Shown: positions 12,249 to 21,468 of the stretch, piece after piece
How the letters are laid out: each line of letters opens with the position of its first letter
Position numbering within the stretch: position 1 is the stretch's first letter
Assembly (NCBI GenBank): GCA_007115705.1
Contig: QXEO01000236.1
Coordinates: 5,429,434-5,493,433 of the forward strand
DNA from: Dactylis glomerata
Lineage: Eukaryota; Streptophyta; Magnoliopsida; Poales; Poaceae
DNA: 64,000 nucleotides
Direction: 5' to 3'
Made by a program: the position numbers and the translations under genes
Notes under the pieces: generated by a model
What the model saw: only the letters and a program-made list of their open reading frames with translations
Databases searched by the model: none
Told to the model about the DNA's origin: nothing

Positions 12249-12759
12249 TAAGTGCACCACAATCATCTTTACCTATTGAAATAAGAAGTTGAATAATGCT
12301 TGTGCATTACTCCCTCTGCCCAATGAATGTGGGGCCTTTCCTTTGTGTGCTTTAGCTTTGACCACTAAGACATTTATCACTTGTTACAAAAATTATGTCA
12401 TTACAAACTTTAGTCAAATATGAATTCAATATTATAACTTTTATGACATATAATTAATATTTTACTTAAATTAGTGGTCAAACTTAGACCTCGAAAAATA
12501 TGTGCGCCGCCTGCATGATTCGCGCAATGGCGCGACTCTCACACAGGGAAATTTGCGGAGGGCCTAGCGACTTTACCATGTGGCAACCTTTCTCGCCGGC
12601 AACTTTAAAGAATTACCAGGGCCATTTGATCCGTCCGATCTAAAAATCCAACGGCCGTCCTTGCATCATGCCAGCATTTCAAAAGTCTTACTTTCGCACC
12701 ATAGAAAACTCGATGTTATTTATTGCATGAGATGATTGAAAGCTTGTGTGATCATGATG
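12249..12759. other. Spacer with a MITE-like remnant
   Basis: From about 12309 a stretch begins CTCCCTCTGCCCAATGAATG and continues as AT-rich DNA to about 12500, like the first half of a Stowaway-type or Mariner-like MITE. The matching inverted end was not found. The remainder holds no gene that I can support. Confidence 0.35.
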
Positions 12760-13075
12760 CACACATAAATGAACTCGAAATATGCATTGATCTAACGAAC
12801 TGATCAAAAAATTAATATAAATCTATATAGAATGTACGATAATTGCAATAATTATTTTCTAGCAACTTTAGTAGGTAACATTGAGAGTGAAAGGACCGTC
12901 ACCAACTCAGATCTTTCTAAGAGTAAAGATAAATAATATAATACAGTGATATACTCTTTTTAGCTAGGGCGTGTTAGCAAATACTCCAATCTCGTCGATT
13001 TCATATTATTCCACACATAAGGTTTGATCAAAGTTACCTGCTAAATGTTAAATCTCATGACGACATCTCTAAATT
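12760..13075. repeat. Segmental duplicate of 19325-19615
   Basis: From TATGCATTGATC to CTCATGACGACAT this segment matches 19325-19615 almost base for base, including AGAATGTACGATAATTGC and GCTAGGGCGTGTTAGC, with a few short indels. Both copies lie 3' of a WAK-like kinase coding end on the minus strand, so they are downstream flanks copied together with the kinase. In this copy about 1.7 kb of extra sequence separates it from the kinase. Confidence 0.85.
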
Positions 13076-13242
13076 CTCTACGAAAAGTTTGTCGGATTAG
13101 AGTATCAGGAGGTTCTATGACCACACAAGAGGTGATCACAGAGCTAGAAATTTTAGTTCCTGGTAACAAGCAGTGGGATATTGAAGCAATTGGTAGCGGC
13201 ATTTTTAAAGTCATTCTTCCAAATCTGACATGGCAAGGCTAA
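13045..13242 (+). pseudogene. Short ORF, possible LINE/retroelement ORF1 fragment
   Basis: The 65-codon ORF ends EAIGSGIFKVILPNLTWQG, a pattern reminiscent of the DUF4283-type region found in plant LINE ORF1 and retroelement Gag-like proteins. Nothing around it continues the similarity in frame. It may equally be a chance ORF. It lies partly in the duplicated segment, but the second copy at 19590-19615 stops before most of it. Confidence 0.2.
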
Positions 13243-13282
13243 GGAAGGTGAAAGACCTCGAGGTAGATTCAGATAGGAAAAT

Positions 13283-14400
13283 GTTTTCTTAGAAGGAGTG
13301 GAATATCACTATTTGATTTAAAGAATTGGATAGAAATTTCTGGTAATACTTCTTTTAGTTCTGATCTTGAACCTAAATAATATACTAAAAAGTTTGATCC
13401 AGGACTTTACTTCACATTCTAAATAATATAACTTTTATGGAAATCCAGTATCTCCCTCTTGACTTATTTTTTATGCTAAACTAATTTTACTTGAGAGTGG
13501 ACAAGAAACTTGTGCAAATTTAAACTATGAATATTTTTATTATTTTAGCATTAAATCTTTGGTCCAGTGATAAATATAAATTATTGTGTCACGGGATGAG
13601 GTTACAACATATACATTGCAACTCATCCTATGAGTTATATTTTCTTCATTAGACAATTGATGTAGTCAACGATGAATATATGCGTATATAAAATAAATTG
13701 TCGTGGCACATATTTAAAGGGTTGTAAAGTGTGAGCGATGCATTGGTAGCTATTATTTTTGGAATATCAAGGTTTTGGAAGCTTAACATTGTGTACAAGC
13801 CCCACATGCTAGAAAATTTGGCTTTGGCCTCTTGATCAAATTAGTACCTTTTGATTTGATTTTCTTAGAAGGAGCGGCATATCACTATTTGATTTAAAGA
13901 ATTGGATAAAAAATTCTGGTAATACTTCTTCAGTTCTCATCTTGAACCTAAATAATATCCTACAAAGTTTGATCCAGGACTTCACTTCACATTCTAAATA
14001 ATATAACATTTATGGAAATCCGTTATCTCCCTCTTGACTTATTTTTTATGCTAAACTAATTTTACTTGAGAGTGAGCAAGAAACTTGTGCAAATTTAAAC
14101 TAGAGAAAAATATAAACATTTTTATTATTTTAGCATTAAATCTTTGATCCAGTGATAAATGGAAATTATTGTGTCACGGGATGAGGTTACAACATATACA
14201 TTTCAACTGATCCTATGAGTTACATTTTATTCATTAGACAATCGATGTAATCAACGATGAATATATGCGTATATAAAATAAATTGTTGCGGCATATATTT
14301 AAAGGGTTGTAAAGTGTGAGTGATGCATTGGTAGCTTTTTTTTTTTGGAATATCAAGGTTTTGGAAGCTTAAAATTGTGTATAAGCAATGATATGGTATC
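13283..14400. repeat. Direct duplication of an AT-rich block, period about 580 bp
   Basis: 13283-13790 and 13860-14375 share long stretches in the same order, for example TTCTTAGAAGGAG, AATATAACTTTTATGGAAATCC (short form), GGGATGAGGTTACAACATA and GGTTTTGGAAGCTTAA. The anchors are 576-586 bp apart, so small indels separate the copies. No coding sequence is apparent. The origin may be a degraded transposon. Confidence 0.75.
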
Positions 14401-14823
14401 TATTTTTGGAACCTCTTCTATTGCTTAACATATTTAGATTGTAAGTCACTTCTTTCTCTTCTACTACTTTACTTTATTAGATTCTACCAACAAAGTTTTG
14501 GAGTCTTGACCATGTGTAAGCAATGTAATGGTAGCTATTTCTGTTGTCACGTTAGCTTTGCAGCCATCATTGTGGGAAGTCCAAAGCTGTTATTTTTAGT
14601 TCTTTCTAATTTTATTTTTTATACAACATGTTGGTAAAGTTGCGACATGGCTAACATATCGCCTACTAAAACCTAACAAAAAACCCATGTAAAACCAGTG
14701 ACATGCAGACCACCCAAAAAGTTAAAGCGACAGTAACATAGAACGGCGTGGCGCGGCAAAGCGCGCTAGATCCATCTAGGCTGTTATGAACTGTACTAAT
14801 TTTCCCTTATACGGTTGCGTTTT

Positions 14824-17225
14824 TCATGCATAGCTTCTCAGTCTTTCGATCTTGTCGGCAACCTCCGTCATGGTTGGCCTCTCCTCGCCGGTCAAGCTCA
14901 GGCACCGTATAACCAGCTCCGCGGCGTCGTCTAGCACCTCAGCCCCGAGTTCCTCCCTGACAAGTCTATCCATGATCTCCCGGTGTCGTCCCTCCTGCAC
15001 AGCCGTGACGAAGCAGAAGGCGAGGCTGGTGTCATCCTCTTCAGGGCCGTCCGGGCAGAACGCCTTCCTCCCGGTGAGGAGCTCCAGCATCACCACCGCG
15101 AAGCTGTAGACGTCGCTCTTGCAGGTCAGCTGGCACGTCAGCAGATACTCCGGGTCGAGGTACCCGCAGGTTCCCTGAACAAGCGTCGCGATCTGGGCCT
15201 CGTCGACGGGCGCGAGCCTCGACGCGCCGAAGTCGGACACCTTGGCCGTGAGCTCGCCGTCGAGCAGGATGTTTGCGGACTTGACGTCGCCGTGCAGGAT
15301 CGGGGGCGAGGCGGACGAGTGCATGTACGCGAGCGCGTGCGCCGACTCCGCGGCGACGCGGAGGCGCTCCCCCGGCGGCATGGGCGCCTTGCTCTTGCCG
15401 TCGCCGTGGATGTAGCGGTGGAGGCTACCGTTGGGAACGTACTCGTAGACGAGCATGGGCACCTCGACCTCGAGGCAGCATCCCAGGAGCTTGACGACGT
15501 TCCTGTGGTTGATCTGCGAGAGTATGAGCATCTCCTTGGAGAACTCCTTGAGCTGCTTCTCGTCCACCACCCTGGACTTCTTGATGGCGACGGTGGAGCC
15601 GTCGGCGATGACGCCCCTGTAGACGACGCCGTTGCCTCCACGGCCGAGGACCCGCGCCTCGTCGAAGTTGCCGGTGACCTTCTTGATCTCCTCCTCGGAG
15701 AAGATCTTGAATGGCACGCCGGAGCTGGCCAGGGAACCCAGCTGCTGCTGAAGGAGGAGGCCGCCGTTCTGCTGGAAGAACCTCTGCTTCGCTCTGAGCA
15801 TCCTCCGCTTCTGAACACTCAGGTGCGCCGCGAAGCACACCAGGATCACCAGGAACACGCTTATGCTTACACCTGAACACAGGCACAAACGAATACGTTG
15901 CATCTTAGAACCTGATTTACATGTATCATTAGCTACTAGTAGTAAGTAGTATTTCCTCCGATCGGAAATAACTGTCAGAGACTTAGTACAAAATTTATAC
16001 TAAGCTAGTACAAAATTGCCGACACTTATTCCCGATCGGAGGGAGTTACCTGTGACGGCCTTCAACGCTAATGTGAATTTGTCCTTCTGGTGACAGCCAT
16101 CCAGCACAGTAGCGTTTCCACTCGATCCCTTGGGACATGTGCAGATGTAGCTGCCTGGCGTGTTGATGCACACACCGTAGCACGGGTACAAATCATTGTG
16201 CGCGCATTCGTCGACATCTTCCAAAAATCGACAGAGTCAACCACGGAGACGAGAGGTGAAGAGAATTTTTGGTGGGGAGTGGTAGTACCTTTGCAGCCGC
16301 CGAGGACATAGGGGTTTCCCTCGTACCCGCTGGTGCAGTTGCAGATGTACCCCGGACCGTTGCTCGAGTCGAGGCAGACGCTCTGCCGGCTCCGGCATGC
16401 GTAGGCGGTGGCGTTCTCCCGCGCGGCGGCGCAGGAGCTCCCGGCGGCTCTGATAGCCCAGTCCAGCACGACGGGCACCGCGAAGTCGCCCGTCTTGTTG
16501 AAGTGGGAGCCAGCGTACCAGAACCACCACGCGTCCACCATGAACGCGTAGGCGCAGCCCGTGGAGTTAGCCATGAACGTCCCTTGCTGCTGGCGCCGGC
16601 CGAAGCTTCGGATGTAGGGCCGGTACGAGTCCAACCCCAGCGGGATGTTGCTCTGGCAGCACCCGTCGTCTCCCCGGCATGACCCGGGAAGCGCGCGAGC
16701 GGACGGCCGGCACACCGACATGCACCCCGTGACGTAGTACCCTCCGTCGTCCACGAAGTAGGCCAGGTCCGGGCACCCGATCGCCACGAACTTGCTCTTC
16801 ATGGAGGAGAAGAGGAAGGCGCTGCCGTTGAGGGCCATGGGGTACTCCTCACGACCGAGAACACGGCCGGAACCGGAGGAGGTGCGGTCGTAGCAGGCGC
16901 GGCTGGCGTTGAGCAGCACGGTGGCCTCCGCAGCGGCGAGCGAGATAGACACAACCTGGTGGCCGTAGCCGGCCACCGTCAGACGCGGCGGGTGGCGGGT
17001 GTCGTCGCACTCGAGCCGGAATCCACGGTCCTCGCCGTGGTGGCAGCGCGCCCCGATTCCGAAGGGGTAGGGGACGGTCACGTTGCCGCACTGCCGCCGG
17101 CAACCCGGCGTTCGCTGCGCTGCTGCAAGTGGTACTGCCGGCCATAGCAGTAGTATTAGGAATACTGCGAGCACTGCCATTTTTTGCTGAAGCAAAGCTA
17201 GCGGTGCCTGGATGGACCGTCTCAA
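14824..17225 (-). CDS. Wall-associated-kinase-like receptor kinase, non-RD type
   Basis: The three exons read on the minus strand are 17225-16289, 16217-16050 and 15872-14824. They sum to 2154 nt, giving 717 aa, and both introns are GT-AG. Exon 1 holds a hydrophobic signal peptide (about residues 16-36, probably from Met16 as alternative start) and a cysteine-rich GUB_WAK galacturonan-binding region with YPFGIG at 53-58. An EGF-like segment follows at the exon end, then a calcium-binding EGF domain at 313-354 (DVDEC...CINTPGSYICTC). A transmembrane helix lies at about 369-386. The kinase domain has its glycine loop at 445-455 (GRGGNGVVYRG), catalytic Lys 466, HGD 562-564, DFG 582-584 and GTCGYLDPEYL 602-612. 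HGD replaces the usual HRD, so it is a non-RD kinase, a class often linked to immune receptors. It likely sits in the plasma membrane and senses pectin or oligogalacturonides. It looks intact and has a broken tandem relative at 19620-20465. Confidence 0.92.
15952..16046. mobile_element. Stowaway MITE in intron 2 of the WAK-like gene
   Basis: The 95-bp element has termini TTTCCTCCGATCGGAAATAA and, inverted from the right end, ACTCCCTCCGATCGGGAATAA (given in parts: ACTCCCTCC, GATCGG). It is flanked by TA at 15950-15951 and 16047-16048. The right-hand TA provides positions +2 and +3 of the intron donor (minus strand GTAACTCCC, G at 16049), so the splice site abuts the transposon. Confidence 0.85.
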
Positions 17226-17462
17226 TTTCTGAGCAGAGTGGTTTGATCGACTGGTGACCGACGGGCGACGGCAGACAGGAAGCGGTCAAGAGATGCAAAG
17301 ATCTGCAAATGCAAGCACGACACGTACCAGCAGCTTTAGTAACGGCGATTACACGGCGAGACAAGTCTACTGCAGACCCGATTAAACACATTTAATTGCT
17401 ACAAATTGTCTATCTGACATGACATGTACTGTAGATTTTTTTAAACCTGAAAATGCTAGACT

Positions 17463-18321
17463 TAGAGCACTAGGAGACCCGACATCTACGTCCGTACTTC
17501 AAAGAAAGGCTCCTTTGCGGTTTTGGGCGACAAAAGGACTAACCTTACATGCGCGTTTGACCTGCAAATTTTTTTGAGGGGTCATCAAATTTCGTCTCCC
17601 GACCCGCAGATTCGCAGCTTTTGCGGCCGAACTGAGCCTGACCCTCATCCGCGTGAGGCGTTGGCGCGAGAGAAACTCCGCGCAGATTCTCCCCGCCCCC
17701 GCACTGTTGCCACTAATCTTCTCCTCCCCGCCCATTTCAGCCTTTTCGCGCCCCTCCATGCGCAGGCATGGCCGCCCCGAGCCCGCCGTCAGTCGCTGCG
17801 CATCCCGCGCCAACCAAATCGGCCCCGCCCACCGCTGTTGGATCTCGAGTTGCCGACCCTGCCACGGCCACGAAACCCGTGGCCCTTCCCGCCTCCGTCG
17901 CCGGTGGTGTGAAACATAAGCGAATGGGCACGCATGTTGTCCCCGTGGGTGCTGTCGTCCCCGCTCGGGTGGCCGGTGCGCCATCTACCTCGCCCGTGAG
18001 GCTGGCGGTCAAGATGTTTGTGCCGAAGCGACAGCCGAAGGAGCCAACGGTGAAGAAGGTGGCGAAGAGAACGACGAAGAAGGCATCTTTGGCAGTAATC
18101 AATGCGGTCGCGGCCGTCATGCCGGACGCCGGCGGTGACTCTGCCCACCAAGTTTTCGTTGATTGTTCCAGAAGGTACAAATTTTCCTTTTCTCTCTGTT
18201 TCATTTGCGGCGAGTTTGAGTTATTGTTGCACATCACAGCGACGAGCCAAAGTCCTTCATGAGCATGCTCAACGATGTGTCAATTGATATTAAGCAAGAG
18301 CCCCTAGAAAAAGGCCTATAG
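17463..18321 (+). mobile_element. PIF/Harbinger-type element, truncated on the right
   Basis: The left end reads TTA followed by GAGCACTAGGAGACCC, comparable with the terminus of the 11172 element. The interior includes an ORF that matches the minus strand of that element. A right terminus was not found; the similarity stops near 18321 where a different palindromic repeat begins. The two Harbinger relatives are inverted with respect to each other and bracket the WAK-like gene. Confidence 0.55.
17768..18321 (+). pseudogene. Harbinger-associated Myb/NAM-associated-type ORF, 5' part
   Basis: Exon 1 (17768-18174) and exon 2 (18240-18321) join across a 65-nt GT-AG intron. The product starts MAAPSPPSVAAHPAPTKSAP and has a Lys-rich basic stretch (KRQPKEPTVKKVAKRTTKKA). 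It ends SDEPKSFMSMLNDVSIDIK before a stop at 18319-18321. Grass PIF/Harbinger elements carry an accessory gene with an Ala/Pro/Lys-rich N-terminus like this, followed by a Myb/SANT-like DNA-binding region. Only the N-terminal part remains, so the DNA-binding domain is absent. The start context (GGCATGGCC) is good. The assignment rests on composition and its transposon context. Confidence 0.5.
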
Positions 18322-18480
18322 ATAGAATCGTATTCGTGGCGTACGCAATTTATATATGCCATGGCTATAAAATGTTTGAACCTATAAAACTTGCCCGTGG
18401 CATATAGAATAAGTGTACGCCACAGATACATTCATAGCCATGGCGTACACAATATTCGTACGCCATAGGGAAAACAAGTT
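18322..18480. repeat. Imperfect inverted repeat with GGCGTACGC motifs
   Basis: CGTGGCGTACGCAATT near 18333 is mirrored by GTACGCCACAG near 18414, and CCATGGCTATAAA near 18359 by TAGCCATGGCG near 18436. The segment can fold into hairpins and looks like part of a MITE or a CACTA subterminal region. Exact ends were not determined. Confidence 0.45.
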
Positions 18481-19324
18481 CGGCGGGATACCCGTGTAAC
18501 CTCAGCTTACCCGAGGCGTAAAACTTTTGTCTACTCCACGCCACCTCGTTGCCTCAAAGTTGGTATGCCTCCTACTTCCCTTTCTATCCCATGTACCACT
18601 TATTTGATTGATGGATGATTCTTAGTTTGCTAGATTGCAAGCTATTATTGTTGTAACTCAATTTGTGATATTGTGAGACCAACTAAATTTAGTACTGATA
18701 TTGTTCCCAAATATTTAATTCTTGGAGTTTATTCAGTCACAAGTTTGCAATGCCAATGGCAACAACTAACAAAGGTTTGTGCTATGTGTAGCAGTACTGC
18801 GACGAAGTGAGCATGGGTGAAAACAATATATTATTATTTGCAGTGCTCAATTATTTTTTGGTACTGTTGTTATCCTCGACTAATTATTAATTTGATCACC
18901 AGGATGAATATAAAAAAAAGAATTATGATGTCAGATGAAGGTAACCTAGACATGTTATGTAACTTTATAATTCCCTCTTTCATTAGAAATTCTTCATAGG
19001 ACACAAAAAGAAATAGAAAAATGATGAACCAATGTCACCAAACTGTTAACTAGAAAGTTTTAAGACGCTGACTACGATAAAGGATGGCAATTGGTAGGAT
19101 ATGGATAAGGTAGGGTAATATCATACCCATACCCGTATAGTCGATGGATACAATATTCCACCCGTACCGGTACCCACTGGTATAAAACTTTACCCGTACC
19201 TGACGGATACCCGTACACATGGGTACCCGGCAGGTAGATCAAATATAATAAGTTATTTACTATTTTACATTCATCGATAACACACTGGGTGGCTTGAATC
19301 TTGGATTTCAGTCACCTTAACTTG
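18481..19324. other. Spacer, AT-rich, with a TACCCG-rich stretch
   Basis: No gene is apparent. Between about 19096 and 19240 the sequence is dominated by variants of TACCC and GGGTA (for example CATACCCATACCCGTA and GGGTACCCGG). This is the type of low-complexity found inside degraded DNA transposons. It is not telomeric, as the CCCTAAA unit is absent. Confidence 0.4.
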
Positions 19325-19615
19325 GCAAGACGAGCAAATTATGCATTGATCGAACGAACTGATAAAAAATTTAATATAAATCTACATAGAATGTACGATA
19401 ATTGCAATAATTATTTTCTAGCAACTTTACCAGGTTACCTTGAGAGTGAAAGGACCGTCACTAACGCAGATCTTTCTAAGAGTAAAGATAAATATTACAG
19501 TGATATACTCTTTTTAGCTAGGGCGTGTTAGCAAATACTCCCGTCGATTTCATATTATTCCACACATAAGGTTTGATCAAAGTTACCTGCTAAATGTTAA
19601 ATCTCATGACGACAT
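19325..19615. repeat. Second copy of the WAK-locus downstream segment
   Basis: This matches 12760-13075 nearly base for base and is followed within about 10 bp by the 3' end of the kinase copy. In the intact locus the same two blocks are separated by 1.7 kb (13075-14785). Either that DNA was inserted later at the intact locus or was deleted here. The open stretch 19301-19531 in this copy is not recognised. Confidence 0.8.
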
Positions 19616-19619
19616 GACG

Positions 19620-20465
19620 CGAACTATCTGTTATGAACTGTACAAATTTTCCACTATAGGGTTGCGTTTTTCATGCATAGCTTCTCAATCTCTCGATCTT
19701 GTCGGCAACCTCCGTCATGGTCGGCCTCTCCTAGCCGGTCAAGCTCAGGCACCGTATAACCAGCTCCGCGGCGTCGTCTAGCAGCTCAGCCCCGAGTTCC
19801 TCCCTGACAAGTCCATCCATGATCTCCCGGTGCCGTCCCTCCTGCACAGCCGTGACGAAGCAGAAGGCGAGGCTGGTGTCATCCTCTTCGAGGCCGTCCG
19901 GACACTTCTTTTGAGCTTCTAGAAATTTGGTCAGGAGACTGCGGCGGCGACGGCGAGCAAACCCTATCGCTACCGTAATCGCCAGGAGAGGAACAGGAGC
20001 TGGTCGGGTGGAGCGATAACGTTTCACTTTTTTTCTTTTTCCTTTATTCCTCACCGCGTCCATCCCCGAGTGGCAGTTTGCAGTAATTCAAAGCAATTGC
20101 AGGGCTATAGGCGAGTACCGGTTCGATCCTTCGCGGACAAGCTCGGGAAGCTGGGCAGAATCGGCCCTCGACCAGTTTCTCGCAATAGACAGAAAATGGG
20201 CTTAACGGTGGAAATAAGCTGAGAAGAAGCTGGACACTTCTTTTGGGCTTCAGCGGTCCACGACCTCGAAGCCAGTCTAGAAGCCCAAAAGAAGTCCCCC
20301 TTACTCCCGATGAGGAGCTCCACCGCGAACGTGTAGACGTCGCTCTTGCAGGTCAGCAGATACTCCGGGTCGAGGTACCCGCAGGTTCCCTGGACAAGCG
20401 TCGCGATTTGGGCCTCGTCGACGGGGCGCGAGCCTCGACGCGCCGAAGTTGGACACCTTGGCCGC
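19620..20465 (-). pseudogene. WAK-like kinase pseudogene, 3' and middle part
   Basis: 19620-19909 matches 14785-15055 (kinase C-terminus and downstream) and about 20300-20465 matches 15070-15265 (activation segment side). The alignment has lesions. TAG replaces a codon near 19730 in the plus reading CTCTCCTAGCC, giving a changed C-terminal context. A MITE-like insert occupies about 19910-20299. A 12-bp deletion between two GTCAGC repeats occurs near 20350, and an extra G shifts the frame near 20425. The gene continues at 52041-52165 on the far side of the copia element, whose insertion split it. The extracellular exons are missing, so no receptor can be made. Confidence 0.9.
19910..20300. mobile_element. 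MITE-like insert in the kinase pseudogene
   Basis: The left end ACTTCTTTTGAGCTTCTAG (about 19911) is the inverse of the right end CTAGAAGCCCAAAAGAAGT (ending about 20297), one mismatch in 19. A third copy of ACTTCTTTTGGGCTTC lies at about 20236. The intact gene has only about 12 bp at this position, so the block is foreign. I could not find a clear target duplication, so the superfamily (hAT-like or Mutator-like) is open. Confidence 0.6.
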
Positions 20466-20504
20466 TGTCAATTTTGTGGAACGATACGTACCCGTAGGGG
20501 CATC
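20466..20504 (-). repeat. Copia 3' LTR, first segment
   Basis: This is the left 39 bp of the LTR, ending with the ATC target triplet of the CACTA element. The remainder resumes at 38566. Confidence 0.9.
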
Positions 20505-20519
20505 CACTGGTGGAAAAAG

Positions 20520-20800
20520 AGGCTTCTATCCGCCACCTTTAGTCCCCAAATTATTTAGGCCGGGACTAAAGGGAGCATTAGTTCTGATTCGTGTCGCTGG
20601 GGTACGGTCAACACTTAGTCCCGGTTCGTAATGGACCTTTAGTCCCGGTCGTTAACACGGACCGGGACTAAAGGGGTGGCGGGCGGGAACCCCACTGGCG
20701 GCGGCCTTTAGTCCCGGCCCGTGTTAACGACCGGGACTAAAGGGTGATCTTTAATCCCGGCCGTTAACACGGCCCGGGACTAAAGGTCTGCGCCTACAAA
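20520..20800. repeat. CACTA 5' subterminal repeats
   Basis: At least eight copies of TTTAGTCCC or GGGACTAAAG occur here in direct and inverted order, pairing around spacers such as CGTTAACACGG. In CACTA elements such arrays bind the element-encoded DNA-binding protein. The following 20800-21468 is AT-rich leader sequence with repeated GGGATTTGTGGAGTAAT, holding no ORF. Confidence 0.8.
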
Positions 20801-21468
20801 ATGGAGCTTCTCTTTCCCCGAGCCTGCCAGTATACTAATGGTGGTCGGAAGCTTGGCTTGAGTGGGGAGGTCATGCCCAATTTTTTATCAAAATTATCCA
20901 AGATTTTGAGTTATTTCATCTATCCAATTGGTTCAAAAGGTTAGCAACTTCACCCTCTCATCTTTAATTGCTAATTTAGCTCATATAATGCTCTAGATGT
21001 GGTGAGATTTGTGACTTTAATTTGGGAGTAATTATGGGAGTTTATTTTATTTATATAGCATTTGAGCTTAAATTAATTCCTTAGTTTGCACATGTATAGA
21101 GGTGGTGTACTTGTATGTTGACCAAAATGAGTATGGAGTAGAAATTTGTCATGCACATATATAGCTCTTTTTATGCTAAAAAAATAGAGGGATTTGTGGA
21201 GTAATTAATGTTAAAAAGTAATGTGGGAGTAATTGTGAGCTTATGTGATTTACAATAATAACTTTTGAGTAGGATTTGTTTGCAATAATAACTTGTAAGT
21301 ATGAGGCATTTTCTTGATTGATTTCCATACACATAGCTCTTTTTATGCTCAAAAAAATAGAGGGATTTGTGGAGTAATATTAGAGAGTAATGTGGGAGTA
21401 TATATGATTTATATGCAATGTGAGTTCATTCCTTGTATTAATTTGGTTTATTATATACTTACATAATA

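Noticed and set aside
15138..15818. Arg/Ser-rich open frame on the - strand
   Set aside because: A frame-shifted reading of the same kinase exon; low-complexity from GC-biased codons.
14983..15876. Long open frame of 297 codons on the + strand
   Set aside because: It is the antisense shadow of the GC-rich kinase exon on the minus strand, which has clear kinase motifs and matching splice sites.
19096..19240. TACCCG-rich stretch as interstitial telomere
   Set aside because: The plant telomere unit CCCTAAA is absent; the motif is variable and looks like degraded transposon sequence.
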